Positions 33,628 through 49,853 of a stretch of 64,000 nt of DNA are shown piece after piece. This stretch comes from Anisodus tanguticus (taxonomy: Eukaryota > Streptophyta > Magnoliopsida > Solanales > Solanaceae). The position numbers were made by a program, and so were the translations under genes. The notes below the pieces were generated by a model that was not told where the DNA came from, did not search any database, and worked only from the letters and a program-made list of their open reading frames with translations. Numbering within the stretch: position 1 is the stretch's first letter; each line of letters begins with the position of its first letter. Location of the stretch: contig CM067555.1 in NCBI GenBank assembly GCA_034509755.1, positions 5,588,142-5,652,141 on the forward strand. Direction: 5' to 3'.

Positions 33628-34240
33628 TTTTTTGGATGAACAAATATCCTCGTATATTATTCGGCATTTTTCGGACATCTCCCGCACCCAAAATCCTCCA
33701 GCGGGCCCACTGCCCATTGGACCCATTGTGTTGTCCCCTGTTCCAGTTTCTGGATCAGTCCCAGCAATTGGGCCAATCCAGCCCAATTCTGGAACTGGTC
33801 CAGATGACGCTCCAGTTTACCGATTTGGGCCAGCAGGCCCACTGCCTTTGGCGGACACAAAAAAAAAGTACAATATTTTCTATCTAATCTCTTCTTTTTC
33901 TTATCTCAAAAGATTGGGTGTTCTTTCTTAAAATCGATTGTTTCTGCTCCTAGTTAATCATCGAAAGATATGCCTGATAATATTATTCACAATAAATCCT
34001 CAAGGAAAATTCTATTCTCCATAAAGTACTATTTTTATTAACAAGTAGAAACACGAGGAATATTGCACTTAATTTTGACGTGAATACAAATATTTTGTTT
34101 AGATTTTATGCAAAACATTCAGTTAGGATCCAAGCCGAGGAATAAACAAAGAACATAGTATGGGCTTCATTCCACAATTTCTTCGCATGCTGACTTTGCA
34201 ATTATATATAAGTATTTTTTTTTACTTTGCTTTTACAATA

Positions 34241-34385
34241 AAAGAACAACATATCCAGTGAAATTCACAATTTCTTCACAATGTGGGGTCGGGGAAGAGT
34301 AGAATGTAGACAGACCTTACTTTGGTAGGTAAAGGGTTGTTTCCAAGAGATGCTCGGCTTAAGACAAAACACAAGCCCAAGCAAA
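34241..34385 (+). mobile_element. Solanaceae SINE-like repeat upstream of kinase B
   Basis: The blocks ACAACATATCCAGTGAAATT, TGTGGGGTCGGGGAAGAGTA, GTAGACAGACCTTAC and GGTTGTTTCCAAGAGATGCT match a short interspersed repeat common in Solanaceae DNA as I remember it. A related copy lies at 38060. Ends and target duplication are unclear. Confidence 0.55.
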
Positions 34386-34744
34386 ATACTTTTAAGTAAA
34401 AGAAAACAAATGAAAAAGATGCCAAATGCCATATTCGCGCGGTTGGAAAAAATGAACATAATGTTCTCAATAATCTAAACCTTTTTACTTCCATTTTGAA
34501 AATGAAGTCATGAACAATTGTAGCCTAAAATAAATGCAAACTTTGTGATATCTAAAGCTCCACACTTTGTAAAAGGTCAGCCAACAAATTAAAGTAGCTT
34601 GAAACAAGAGTCGTTTTCCCCAGCAGTCTTTTTGTGCATTTATTTATGATACCACTACTTGGGTAATTATTGGATATGGTAGCATGTGATAAAGCAGCAC
34701 TTTAATGTATTGCACGGATCTTCATTTTGGCACTTGTTATTATG

Positions 34745-34765
34745 TTGACAAAAATTGGTCTTGAC
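34745..34765 (+). promoter_or_regulatory. Paired W-box cores upstream of kinase B
   Basis: TTGAC occurs at 34745-34749 and 34761-34765, about 50 and 30 bp before the ATG. WRKY factors bind TTGAC cores, and S-domain kinases are often defence-induced. The core is only 5 bp, and the position could be in the transcribed leader, so this is weak evidence. Confidence 0.3.
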
Positions 34766-34795
34766 TATTGAATTGTATCATCCATCAGAAAGCAA

Positions 34796-37885
<3,090 letters not shown>

Positions 37886-38059
37886 ATTAACAATGTCTAC
37901 AAGTTTGAATTACAGAAGAGTTTCCAGGTGTATCTTACAATTAAGATTTACATTTTTTGAGTTGTATAAACTTACCAGCAGTTCTGTATATACATCTAAG
38001 TCTGTTAGTTTAACTTGTCATTGTTGTCTATGTTACATGGGTTTGTTATACTTACCGAC

Positions 38060-38175
38060 ACAACAATAACATACCCAGTGAAATCCCACAAAATCGGTCC
38101 GGAGAGGATAGAGTGTACGCAGAACTTACCCCTATCTTGAGAGAGGTAGAGAGGTTGTTTCTGGTAGACCTCAGC
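38060..38175 (+). mobile_element. Solanaceae SINE-like repeat downstream of kinase B
   Basis: ACATACCCAGTGAAATCCCA, GAGTGTACGCAGAACTTACC and GTAGAGAGGTTGTTTC mark the same family as the 34241 copy, in the same orientation. It begins about 175 bp after the kinase B stop codon. Ends are approximate. Confidence 0.55.
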
Positions 38176-38660
38176 ACAAAGATAAGCAATTCAAAGCAGT
38201 ATAAAAAGTTAAGACAAAATACTATAACAAGCATGATAAAGCTGACTACAATAAAAGGAGTCATAACTACCACAAAATAGTACGGTAATCGAAGTACAAG
38301 AAACAACTGGTAGTAGCAGAAATTGAAGGCCAACAGAGGTGGATCCATAATTGAAATTTTATGGGTTCAATCTTTAAGGTTTTTAACATTGAACCTATTA
38401 AAATTATGGGTTCGGTCTTACAATTTATTGCAATCTTAATATTTTTTTATAATAAATTTATACTTAGCCGTTCAAAGTATCATGTTCAAATGAACTCAAT
38501 GTTCTAAGTTTGCATCCACCCCTAATTGCCAAACTGGTTCAATTTTGCTTATCCGTAGCAGCTAATTAAAGGGCAAATTTAGACCATTTAAGAGTTATCT
38601 TTTTTTTCTTTTGCCCATGATCTTTTACAAATAAGTCATTTTAAATAATTGAAAGCAACT

Positions 38661-38886
38661 AATCTCTATGTCTCAATTTATATGACACACTTTCTTTTTT
38701 AGTCAATGACCAAAAGAATGACACATTTTCTTATTTGACAACAAATTTAACTTTAAACTACTTTTTACGCTTAACGAGATCATGAATAACCACACAAATC
38801 TCTTTAGCTTGTTTTAGACCACAACTTTTAAATTTTTTTCTTTATTTCTTAAACTTTGTGCTCAGTCAAACTAACTCACACAGAGT
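38661..38886. mobile_element. Degenerate Stowaway-like MITE
   Basis: The internal sequence (TTTTTAGTCAATGACCAAAAGAATGACACA, TTAACTTTAAACTA, ATAACCACACAAATCTCTTT) parallels the element in RXW8-like intron 2. The terminal repeats are decayed, so the ends are approximate. Confidence 0.6.
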
Positions 38887-39464
38887 AATTAAGTATAGCT
38901 AGGTATGAATAAGCGATGAAAGAGGATCACTACTAATTCGCACAATATCTGCTAACATGGATAATGGTGAATGCTAAGGATGATTCTGTTTGCTGACTGA
39001 GAAAATTGTACTTTTTTCGCATATTCGAGATTACATATCTTTCTAAGAAATTAATTAAATTTTAGTTGTATGTCTCTCAAATGCAAAAATAAATCAAGTT
39101 AAGGTAAAGGGCTGCTTAAATTCAAACAACTTTGTACATTTTCTAGATAGTATTACTTTAACTACAAACTGGAGTTACAATGCGCGAAATTACCACTACT
39201 AACATAGATTTTGTGATATAGCTAATATTTCTGGAAAACAAATTAACATCTGTAAAAGTTTTATGATATAAACATATCTAATAATTAGATTCAGAGAATA
39301 TTAGAAATAGATAAAAAGATTCATCCATAAGTAAATAATATCTTCAAGTAGAAAAATTCAACTTGATGTTTATTTTAAGTACTACATTTCTCAATAACCA
39401 AAGTTCTAATATGTCTTTCCTATTCATGTGCACGCAAGTCAAAATAGTTATTCTGCCACACCAA
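38887..39464. other. Intergenic; 3' flank of pseudogene C
   Basis: No gene is visible. Roughly 39050-39460 is similar to 58000-58500, the 3' flank of kinase D, which shows that the C/D duplication extended beyond the coding region. Confidence 0.6.
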
Positions 39465-41820
<2,356 letters not shown>

Positions 41821-41911
41821 TCTAGAAATTTTTTCAGTTGGAAAACATTCTAATCGGTTATCAACATTTTTTATATGTATACAATTGTGGCGATTTAGAA
41901 ATTTTTATCCA

Positions 41912-42038
41912 GATCCGATCCGTGGATCCGAGTGTATCCGATGGATCTGAATTTGATCTAATTTTTATGGATCCAGATTTAAATATGAAAAATAAATCTG
42001 AATGTAATAGGATCCGATCCAGATCCTATCCGTTGTCA
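41912..42038. repeat. GGATCC/GATCCGATCC-rich segment
   Basis: The motifs GATCCGATCC, TGGATCCGAGTGTATCCGAT and AGGATCCGATCCAGATCC recur within about 130 bp, with a partly inverted arrangement around TTTAAATATGAAAAATAAA. It lies close to the 5' break of pseudogene C. It may be the end of an undetermined transposable element. Confidence 0.5.
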
Positions 42039-42240
42039 TCCCTAGTTGCTACCCCCATACCATTATCAAACTCCGCATGCCGCAGCTTAAGAGCAAATTC
42101 AGACCATTCATAAAGTTAAATGTTGGATCCTTACTTTTTCAGTCCATTTTTATTTATTGGTGTTTGACTTGGTATATCAATAATTAAAATGATAATTTTA
42201 TTATATTATTTTTAATTATTATTCTCGTTATTTATTTTTA

Positions 42241-43436
42241 GAGAAAATAATCAAATGAGCTCCAACATTTGATCGAAATTCTAACTATAACATATATCTT
42301 TACGGAAATCTTATTATCCTCTGAACTAATTTAAAATGAAATATATTGCTTTTTAAATACAAAGTTGGCAAAGAAAACATATTTCACTCTCAAAAAGAGG
42401 ATGAGAGTCAAAAATAAATAATTAAAATTTTATTTTTATAAATATATTTTATTTAATATTAACTTTTAAATTTTTTAAAACTTTTTCCTTTCTTTTTCAT
42501 TTTTTAATCTAATATTAAAATTTTATCACTATTCACACAACAATATCTTCTTTCTTAAAAACTCTCCTCCTCCAATTTTTATAGCCACCGGAGCTCTGAC
42601 GAAACCACCCAAACTCACCGTCGCTGTCCCCTTTTCTCCTCCTCTTATCTCTCCCTCCCTTTCTTCATCACCACCGGTGAACCCATAGCTCCGACTAGCT
42701 TCACCCCAAACCACCGCAAATCCGCCGCCACCAGATCTGTCATCTTCAGGCAACGCTCCACCACCACACTATTGCTGCCTCTGTTCTCCCCCCCCCCCCA
42801 CTGAATAGTAGTAGGGTTAATATTATTGATCAGAATCATCAAGATCATTTAAACATTGCTGATGAACACTTCTTTTACTTCTAAATTCTGATGTTATATT
42901 ACATATATTAGAGAACCTTGGTTCTCCCTATTTTTGTTAAACGAGATTTGAATGTGGAAATTTGTACGTAGAGGAACAATTGTTGATTACACTTCTGAAT
43001 GAAAGTGGATTTGATTCATTTGTTGACACATTTTAAGAAGGTATGAAAATGGAGCTCGCCGGAGAGGCCAAATCCGACCAGATCTTGTCGGAGCAGAGAG
43101 AAATAATCAGTGGATGGCCGGTGGCGCTGAGCTTGTCGGGAAGAAAGGAAAAGGGGCTGTGCGATGCTCTGCTTCAATTGAACACGTGTGTGTTAATGGA
43201 GGATATAAAGGTTGTTACTTTGGGGAAGATAAAGGAAAGAAAAAGAAATTTTAAAAAATAATTAAAATTTACACGTGTAAAGTGTGCGTGCTTCACCGTT
43301 TGAACACATAATGTGACTTTTTAAGTGTGGAATATATTCTATTTTAAATTAGTCCCGGAATAATAGGACTCCTCAAAAATATAGTGTGTAGTTGAGATTT
43401 CGATCAAACGTTGAGGGTTCATTTAGTTATTTTCTC
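42241..43436. mobile_element. Mutator-like (Pack-MULE-like) element with long TIRs
   Basis: The left end GAGAAAATAATCAAATGAGC is mirrored at the right end, which on the minus strand reads GAGAAAATAACTAAATGAAC. Complementarity extends over about 200 bp, including TTTGATCGAAAT and ACTAATTTAAAAT blocks. The flanks match at 9 of 10 positions (42231-42240 and 43437-43446), fitting the 9-11 bp duplications of MULEs. The interior is GC-richer and looks like captured gene pieces: Pro/Thr/Ser-codon-like sequence at 42580-42780, and GAGCTCGCCGGAGAGGCC with following sequence at 43050-43210, joined by AT-rich DNA. No transposase is seen, and no parent gene is identified. Confidence 0.65.
43043..43261 (+). 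other. Short open frame inside the MULE-like element (possible captured fragment)
   Basis: A 72-codon frame (starting MKMELAGEAKSDQILSEQR) with higher GC than its surroundings lies between the terminal inverted repeats. I do not recognise the product. It may be part of a captured exon or chance coding. Function is not assigned. Confidence 0.25.
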
Positions 43437-44251
43437 TTCATTTTTACTTGTCCACTTTTCGCTTTTCACGCCCCTTAAAAATTAATAAATGAAGTATTTA
43501 TTTTATCATAATACTCATATTTAATTGGTATATAAACTCAATAGACTCGAGAAGTGATTTGGAAATGAGTAATTGGTGTTAAGGTAAAACAAAAATAAAA
43601 TTTATCTTTCTCTTGATATGTTAAAGTGGACAAGTAAAAATGAAAATTTATTTTAAATATAGTGGACACGTAAAAGTGAATAAAGAGATTATAAATCATC
43701 TAAATATTTGAAATCAATCAAACATACGTTAAAATTGTGCAATCACTAACAATTCCTTAAAGTTTCCACCCAATAATTAATAATAAAAAAATAGATATGA
43801 AATAGTTTAAAGTGAACATCTATTTTTAGTACAATGAACAAGTAAAAATGGATGGAGGAAGTATTTAAAAATGTATCAAAAAATGGGATAAGTACCTCAT
43901 GAACTATACCCGAAATTTCAATGACACACTTAATTTTTATAAATGTCCTATTATCCCCTAAACTATTTTAAAAGTGTAATATACACCATTCGGTGCTGAG
44001 GTGACAAGGAAAATGTGATCACTCTCTTGAAGACATGTGAGAGGCAAAACATAAGTTAAAATCTAATTAACTTATACACATGTCATTTTATTTGGGTACT
44101 TCACGCTTAATTACATCTAATTAATTATCATTATAACTCAAAGTATTCTTTTTATACTTTCTTTTTCCAAAAAAATTGTTAACACCGGAGAAGGCCACTG
44201 GAAAATTGAGCGAAAAACTCCAAACCAGAAAAATAAAATCTAAGATCAGAT

Positions 44252-44556
44252 TGCAAAGACGCCCGAGATGGGCCTCTCGGCGACCCGGCGGCAAAGTAAA
44301 GAAATTAACACGTCCAAACCCACCGGTAGGCAAAAACAAAGTGGACAAAATCTTGTATATTAAGGAAAGTATATTGTGTGTATATTGTAGTATATTTATT
44401 ACCATAATTAGTGTTATACACTTACCATAATTGTAGAGTTAGAATTATGGTAGAATAAGGTTTTAGGAATAGATTAGGAATAGGATTCTCCTATTTTGTA
44501 ACTTGTATATATATCTATTCAATCAATGAAAATAATCAAGGGGATTATTTCTTTTA
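44252..44556 (+). repeat. 5' LTR of the 44-49 kb copia
   Basis: 305 bp starting TGCAAAGACGCCC and ending TTTCTTTTA. From GATGGGCCTCTCGG onward it is nearly identical to the 3' LTR, but it lacks the first 70 bp or so of that copy. The start is set by the CAGAT repeat and the TG dinucleotide. An alternative start at TGTTAAC (44177) would leave no matching target repeat. Confidence 0.7.
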
Positions 44557-44727
44557 TGGTATCAAGAGACTAGGTTTTACAAAAAAAATTCTCTCCCTAA
44601 ATTTTTTGGACCCCCTCGGCCGAGACACCCTCCCCCTCCCCCTCCCCCCTCGGGTTTCTCTTCCAAAATTCGTCTTCCGCTCTCAAAAACCTCTCTTAAA
44701 TTTCCCCTCCTTCTTTGTTCTTTCAAT

Positions 44728-45624
44728 ATGTCTAAGAACAATTTTCACCCTGCCCTCACAGTTTCCAATATCAAGCTCAGTGTCCCTATTGTCCTTGAGA
44801 TGGAAAACGTTCAATATGCAACGTGGGCGGAGTTGTTTAAAATTCACGCTATATCGTATCAAGTTCTTCATCACATCATTCCTCCCGCTAGACCCCTTCC
44901 TGCGGAGGATCCTGAGTTATGGATTACACTTGATGCTACCGTTCTTCGGTGGATATACGCCACTATTTCGCTGGACCTTCTACAGACGATTATGGAGCCG
45001 GATACCACGGCTATGGCTGCATGGAATAGATTGCGTGACATATTCCAAGACAACCAACATTCCCGTGTCGTCACACTCGAGCAGGAATTCTCTCTAGTTC
45101 GAATGGACGAATTTCCGAACGTTTCTGCATATTGCAAGAAACTAAAGGAGTTGGCGGATCAACTCCGTAATGTTGGCGCACCAGTAACAAATAATCGTCT
45201 AGTTCTACAGTTGGTTGTCGGTCTTTCGGAGGCCTATAATGGTGTTGGAACTCTCCTTCGCCAAAGCATCCCTCTTCCCGACTTCCATCAAGCCCGCTCT
45301 ATGCTGACGTTGGAAGAAGCCGGTTTGGCTAAAAAGGCGGCTACCGGAGCAAGCCCAGTTGTCATGGTGTCATCCTCTCCTAGTCCTTCGGGTTTTGTTA
45401 ATAATTCGGGCCAAAACCATAATAATGGTGGCGGCAAGAATAATCGCAAAAATAACAAAAACCGCGGGGGCAAATGTGGCGGTTCCGGTGATCAACAAGC
45501 AGGCGGTGGGTCCCATCCAAGGTACAGTGGCCCACCACCACCGTGGGCCCAGCAGTGGGGCCAATGGCAGTGGAACCCGCACCCTCCAACAGCAGCTTCC
45601 AGCGGCCAGTGGGCTGGCCAATAG
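44728..45624 (+). CDS. gag: Copia Gag (44-49 kb element)
   Basis: A 298-codon frame starting [12 protein letters not shown] carries a UBN2-like capsid ([48 protein letters not shown]). The tail is Gly/Asn-rich, then Pro/Gln/Trp-rich ([15 protein letters not shown]), and shows no CCHC zinc knuckle. The frame is open to a TAG at about 45622. Compared with the 30.7-kb copy, it is the better-preserved Gag. Confidence 0.85.
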   Translation: MSKNNFHPALTVSNIKLSVPIVLEMENVQYATWAELFKIHAISYQVLHHIIPPARPLPAEDPELWITLDATVLRWIYATISLDLLQTIMEPDTTAMAAWNRLRDIFQDNQHSRVVTLEQEFSLVRMDEFPNVSAYCKKLKELADQLRNVGAPVTNNRLVLQLVVGLSEAYNGVGTLLRQSIPLPDFHQARSMLTLEEAGLAKKAATGASPVVMVSSSPSPSGFVNNSGQNHNNGGGKNNRKNNKNRGGKCGGSGDQQAGGGSHPRYSGPPPPWAQQWGQWQWNPHPPTAASSGQWAGQ

Positions 45625-45786
45625 TCCAGGCCCAATACCCAGCCTTGGCGGCCCACTGGCCAGTGGCCCAACAACGGCAACCACAGCAGTTACGGCCCAG
45701 TTCCAACACGGCCAGGAGTCCTTAGGCCCAGACCTCCGCAAGCCCATCATGCAGCAGCCCCCACTCAGACCGATATCGAGGCCGCG

Positions 45787-47524
45787 ATGCACACGTTGGG
45801 ATTGACTCAACCGGACCCAAATTGGTACATGGACACCGGGGCCACTACTCACATGACTTCCGAATCGGTACTCTCTCATCTTATTCCATTTGAGCACCCT
45901 CTGGGGATAATTGTTGGTAATGGCGGTTCTATTCCAATTCTAGGGTATGGTCGAAAACGTTGTCTCCCCCCAATCCACCACTCCTCTTGAAAAATACTTT
46001 ACATGCTCCTAAATTGATTAAAAATTTAGTGTCCGTCCGAAAGTTCACAAATGACAATTCGTTTTCGTTGAATTTGATCCTTTCGATTTCTCTCGTGAAG
46101 GATTTCAAGACGGGGAGTCATCTCATGAGGTGTGATAGTAGGGGGATTTGTATCCTATCACTCCCGGTTTCGGTCCATCGAGTCCACCTTGCCGTCAACC
46201 TTTGCGTGTAGCCCATCTCTCCTTCCATGTGGCATGCTCGTCTCGGGTCATCGGGATCTTCTATTTTATCGGCCTTTAGATAAAAATAGCTTTATTTCTT
46301 GTAAGGGTACGAGTCGTACTCCAATTTGTCGGTCTTGTTCTTTAGGAAAGATTGTTAAGTTGCCGTTTGCAGACTCCAATTCTCATACTTCTATGCCATT
46401 TGACATTATTCATAGCGACTTATGGACATCTCCCGTTCTTAGTTCAATGGGTCATCGATATTATGTTCTCTTTTTAGATGATTATTATAGATTTTTGTGG
46501 ACGTTTCCAATTGCGAATAAATCACAAGTGTTTTCCGTCTTCATCAAATTTAGAGCGTTCATTCGTACTCAATTCGAAAGAGAAATAAAAAATATTCAAT
46601 GTGATAATGGAAAAGAGTATGACAATAGGGAGTTTCGGGAATTTTGTGCTACTAATGGGATAAATTTTCGTTTTTCATGTCCTCATACATCTTCACAAAA
46701 TGGGAAAGCCGAACGCAAAATTTCTTTCCATCAATAACATTGTCCGAACTCTCCTAATTCATGCCTCCATCCCTCCATATTTTTGGCATCATGCTCTACA
46801 AATGGCCACATATCTTCTTAACATTATTCCTTCTAAAGGTCTGACATATTCTTCTCCCTTAAAAATCCTGTATAATAAGAACCCGTCTTATTTCCATCTT
46901 CGGATTTTTGGGTGCTTGTGTTATCCGTTATTCCCATCCACCACAATTAACAAACTTCAGGCTCGGTCTACCCCGTGTGTGTTTTTGGGTTATCCATCAA
47001 ATCATCGTGGTTATAAGTGTTTTGATTTATCCTCCAACAAAATCATAATCAATCGCCATGTCATTTTTGATGAAACTCAATTCCCATTTACGAAAGTTCA
47101 TAATCCCGAACCTAAGTCATATAATTTTTTGGATGACCAAATATCCCCGTATATTATTCGGAATTTTTCGGACATCTCCCGTACCCAAAATCCTCCAGCG
47201 GGCCCACTGCCCGCTGGACCCACAGTACCGCCACATCCAAGAAGCCGCCACCGGAACAGAGTTCCAAAGCAATTGGGCCTGTCCACCCCAATTCGGAACC
47301 GGTCCGAAACCGAGCCCGCATTTACCGATTTGGGCCAGCAGGCCCACTGCCTGCTGGCCAGTCCGTCCCGAGCCCATAAAATTCTCAAAATTCCCTCAAT
47401 TCTTCCTCGAGTCATAGACCGGTCACTCATAGTCAGCGAGGTATTTTTACACCTAAAAGACATTTTAATTTACATTCTGATGTCTCTAAATCCCCCTTGC
47501 CCCGCAATCCTGTGTCTGCATTAA
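45787..47524 (+). pseudogene. Copia protease and integrase (44-49 kb element)
   Basis: Protease motif YMDTGATTHMTSE is at 45826-45865. The GAG-pre-integrase region follows in shifted frames. The integrase core FDIIHSDLW, CDNGKEYD and QNGKAERK runs to 46720, with a frameshift there (KISFHQ versus the intact RSINN of the 30.7-kb copy). The post-core segment runs to 47320. A Pro-rich, GGCCCA-rich linker covers 47190-47380. Confidence 0.85.
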
Positions 47525-49048
47525 ATGACCCTAATTGGAAAATTGCTATGACTGATGAATATAATGCTCTTATTGATAATAAGACGTGGGAGTTGGTGCC
47601 CCGTCCATATGGTATTATTATTATTAGGTCTATGTGGATTTTTTCTCATAAGGAGAATTCAGATGGGTCCTTTGCTCGACATAAGGCGCGACTTATTGGT
47701 GATGGTAAGACTCAGCAGGTTGGTATTGACTGTGGTGAGACGTTTAGTCCGGTGGTCAAACCGGCTACCATTCGCACTGTACTTAGCTTGGCTCTTTCAA
47801 AGACTTGGCCGATTCATCAGTTGGATGTCAAAAATGCTTTTTACATGGTGATCTCAAGGAACCAGTCTATATGCATCAGCCGTTGGGTTTCAGGGATCCC
47901 AACCGCACTCATCATGTCTGTTTGTTGAAGAAGTCATTATATGGGCTTAAGCAGTCTCCACGGGCCTGGTATACACGATTTGCTGACTTTGTTTCGACTA
48001 TTGGGTTTTCACTCACAGCAGGTCAGATAATTCCTTGTTCATCTACCGTCGTGGTTCGTCATTGGCCTACATTTTGTTGTACGTGGATGATATCATCTTG
48101 ACTGTCTCTTCCGATACCTTGCGCCAGTCTATCATGACCATGCTCAGGTCTGAGTTTACTATGAAAGACTTAAGGCCTTTGAGTTATTTTTTGGGGATTG
48201 CCGTCAAGCGTCATTCAGGTGGCTTGTTTTTGTCTCAACGAAAGTATGCTGCTGCGATCATAGAGAGGGCTGGGATGTCATCCTGTAAGTCCACTTCCAC
48301 GCCAGTTGATGCAAACCCAAAGCTAAGTGCCACAGCAGGTGCACCATATGAGGACCCGACCCGCTATCGCAGTCTTGCAGGGGCCCTCCAATATCTTACC
48401 TTTACCAGACCGGATATGACATATGCGGTTCAGCAGGTGTGTTTATTCATGCATGATCCCAGAGTTGAGCACATGAATGCAATCAAACGCATCATTCGGT
48501 ATATTCAGGGGATACTAGACTATGGGTTGCACTTGTATCCGTCATCTACATCCACACTTGTTTCCTACACGGATGCTGATTGGGGTGGTTGTCCCGACAC
48601 CAGACGGTCGACTTCTGGCTACTGTATGTTCCTTGGCAACAACTTGGTCTCCTGGTCGGCCAAACGTCAGGCAACTCTGTCACGCTCAAGTGCCGAGGCA
48701 GAATATCGAGGGGTAGCGAATGTGGTCTCCGAATCATGTTGGCTACGTAATTTGCTTTTGGAGCTTCATTGTCCCATTCAGAAGGCAACCTTGGTATATT
48801 GCGATAACATTAGTGCCATCTACCTGTCAGGTAACCCAGTTCAACACCAACGCACCAAGCATATCGAAATGGACATTCACTTTGTCCGTGAAAAGGTTGC
48901 AAAGGGTCAAGTTCGCGTCTGCCATGTCCCGTCTCGTTATCAAATTGTAGACATCTTTACAAAGGGTCTACCGGCGGTTCTCTTTGAAGATTTTAGGGAC
49001 AGTCTCAGCGTTCGAAAATCGCCCGCTATGACTGCGGGGGTGTGTTAA
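47497..49048 (+). pseudogene. Copia reverse transcriptase and RNase H (44-49 kb element)
   Basis: RT starts with NDPNWKIAMTDEYNALIDN and SMWIFSHKENSDGSFARHKA (47497-47720). Two shifts near 47850 and 48030 separate it from a long frame (48035-49048) with YVDDI, the SYFLGIAVKR block and RNase H (YTDADWGGCPDTRRSTSGYC, then SSAEAEYRG and CDNISAIYL). It ends just before the polypurine tract. Confidence 0.88.
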
Positions 49049-49416
49049 ACAGAGCAATATACATGTGATATACACTGAATATATATCACATGTATATTGC
49101 GGAATGAGGTAGTCTAGCAGCACGCCCAGATGGGCCTCTCGGCACCCGGCGGCGGCGTGCAAGAAATTTAACACGTCCACCACCGGTAGGCAAAAACAAA
49201 GTGGACAAAATTTTGTATATTAAGGAAAGTATATTGTGTGTATATTGTAGTATATTTATTACCATAATTAGTGTTATACACTTACCATAATTGTAGAGTT
49301 AGAATTATGGTAGAATAAGGTTTTAGGAATAGATTAGGAATAGGATTCTCCTATTTTGTAACTTGTATATATATCTATTCAATCAATGAAAATAATCAAG
49401 GGGATTATTTCTTTCA
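49043..49416 (+). repeat. 3' LTR of the 44-49 kb copia
   Basis: 374 bp from TGTTAAACAGAG, right after the polypurine tract, to CTTTCA. The start agrees with the LTR at 30744 (TGTTAAAC). It contains a perfect 19-bp hairpin near its start that the 5' LTR lacks, and a TATA-like TTGTATATATATC in the shared part. Confidence 0.8.
49054..49100. repeat. Perfect 19-bp inverted repeat in the 3' LTR
   Basis: GCAATATACATGTGATATA at 49054-49072 is exactly mirrored at 49082-49100, with a 9-nt loop. It lies in the U3 end of the LTR, just after the polypurine tract. Confidence 0.9.
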
Positions 49417-49853
49417 CAGATTGAGAAGGAAAACGTGAGCTCCATAAAATATCAGAAAAACCTCCAATTTTATAAATTCATGAAATATAATTCTCAGTAT
49501 TTCCGGCTAGCTTCAAAAAATGTGGGATTACAACAATGTTTTCATGTTGAAACTAGTGAAGAAGAAGAAAAAAGAGGTTCAGGAAGTGGGCATACAACAG
49601 CCATTGTTGGCTTGCATAAGAAAACTTGAAGAAAGAGAAGAAGAAAGAAAAATAATTTTCAGAAAGAAAAAAATAATTATATATGTATATATATGGCAGT
49701 GCGTGTATGTCACTCTCACCGTAAGAGTTTAGCTTTTCAATTTCAGAGGTGATAATTGTTTCTTTTTATAAAAGTTTAGAGGATAATAGGACCTTATAAA
49801 AATAAAGTGTCTCACTCAAACTTCGATATAGTTCAGGGATTAATAGTGTATTA

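Larger units (their letters stand above)
30744..33847 (+). mobile_element. Ty1-copia element, 3'-truncated (same family as 44-49 kb copy)
   Basis: A 295-bp 5' LTR is followed by a primer-binding site TGGTATCAAGAGAC, then Gag, protease and integrase. Sequence close to the 44.3-49.4 kb element runs to about 33846 (GGGCCAGCAGGCCCACTGCC) and then stops. RT, RNase H and the 3' LTR are missing. A run of nine A follows shortly after the break (33861-33869). No target duplication can be tested because the 3' end is lost. Confidence 0.88.
33848..34795. other. Upstream region of kinase B
   Basis: Non-coding sequence between the broken copia and kinase B. It includes a SINE-like repeat (34241-34385) and two W-box cores close to the ATG. 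Confidence 0.5.
44252..49416 (+). mobile_element. Complete but degenerate Ty1-copia element, nested in MULE-like element
   Basis: LTRs lie at 44252-44556 and 49043-49416. The 5-bp repeat CAGAT at 44247-44251 and 49417-49421 fits a target duplication. A primer-binding site TGGTATCAAGAGAC follows the 5' LTR, and a G-rich polypurine tract (ACTGCGGGGG) precedes the 3' LTR. Gag, protease, integrase, RT and RNase H occur in copia order, in at least five frames. Catalytic motifs are mostly intact (DTGATTH, CDNGKEYD, QNGKAERK, YVDDI), so inactivation is by frameshift and stop. It is the same family as the truncated element at 30.7 kb. Confidence 0.9.
43885..49853. mobile_element. Second MULE-like element, split by a copia insertion
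   Basis: The left arm (about 43885-44160, with CATGAACTATACCCG, ATAAATGTCCTATTATCC and CTAAACTATTTT) is complementary to the right arm (about 49690-49853, which on the minus strand reads CTGAACTATATCGAAG, TAAGGTCCTATTATCC and CTAAACTTTTATA). The copia element at 44252-49416 lies between the arms. Without it the element would be about 0.8 kb, non-coding and of fold-back/MULE type. The ends are approximate, and no outer target duplication was resolved. Confidence 0.6.

Noticed and set aside
42529..42848. Minus-strand frames as a Gly-rich protein gene
   Set aside because: They lie in the MULE-like interior and are driven by GC-rich sequence and a C run; no start context or homologue is recognised.
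44177..44251. Start of the 5' LTR at TGTTAAC (44177)
   Set aside because: The 75 bp from there do not match the 3' LTR start, and no target repeat fits. With TG at 44252, a CAGAT repeat is found on both sides.
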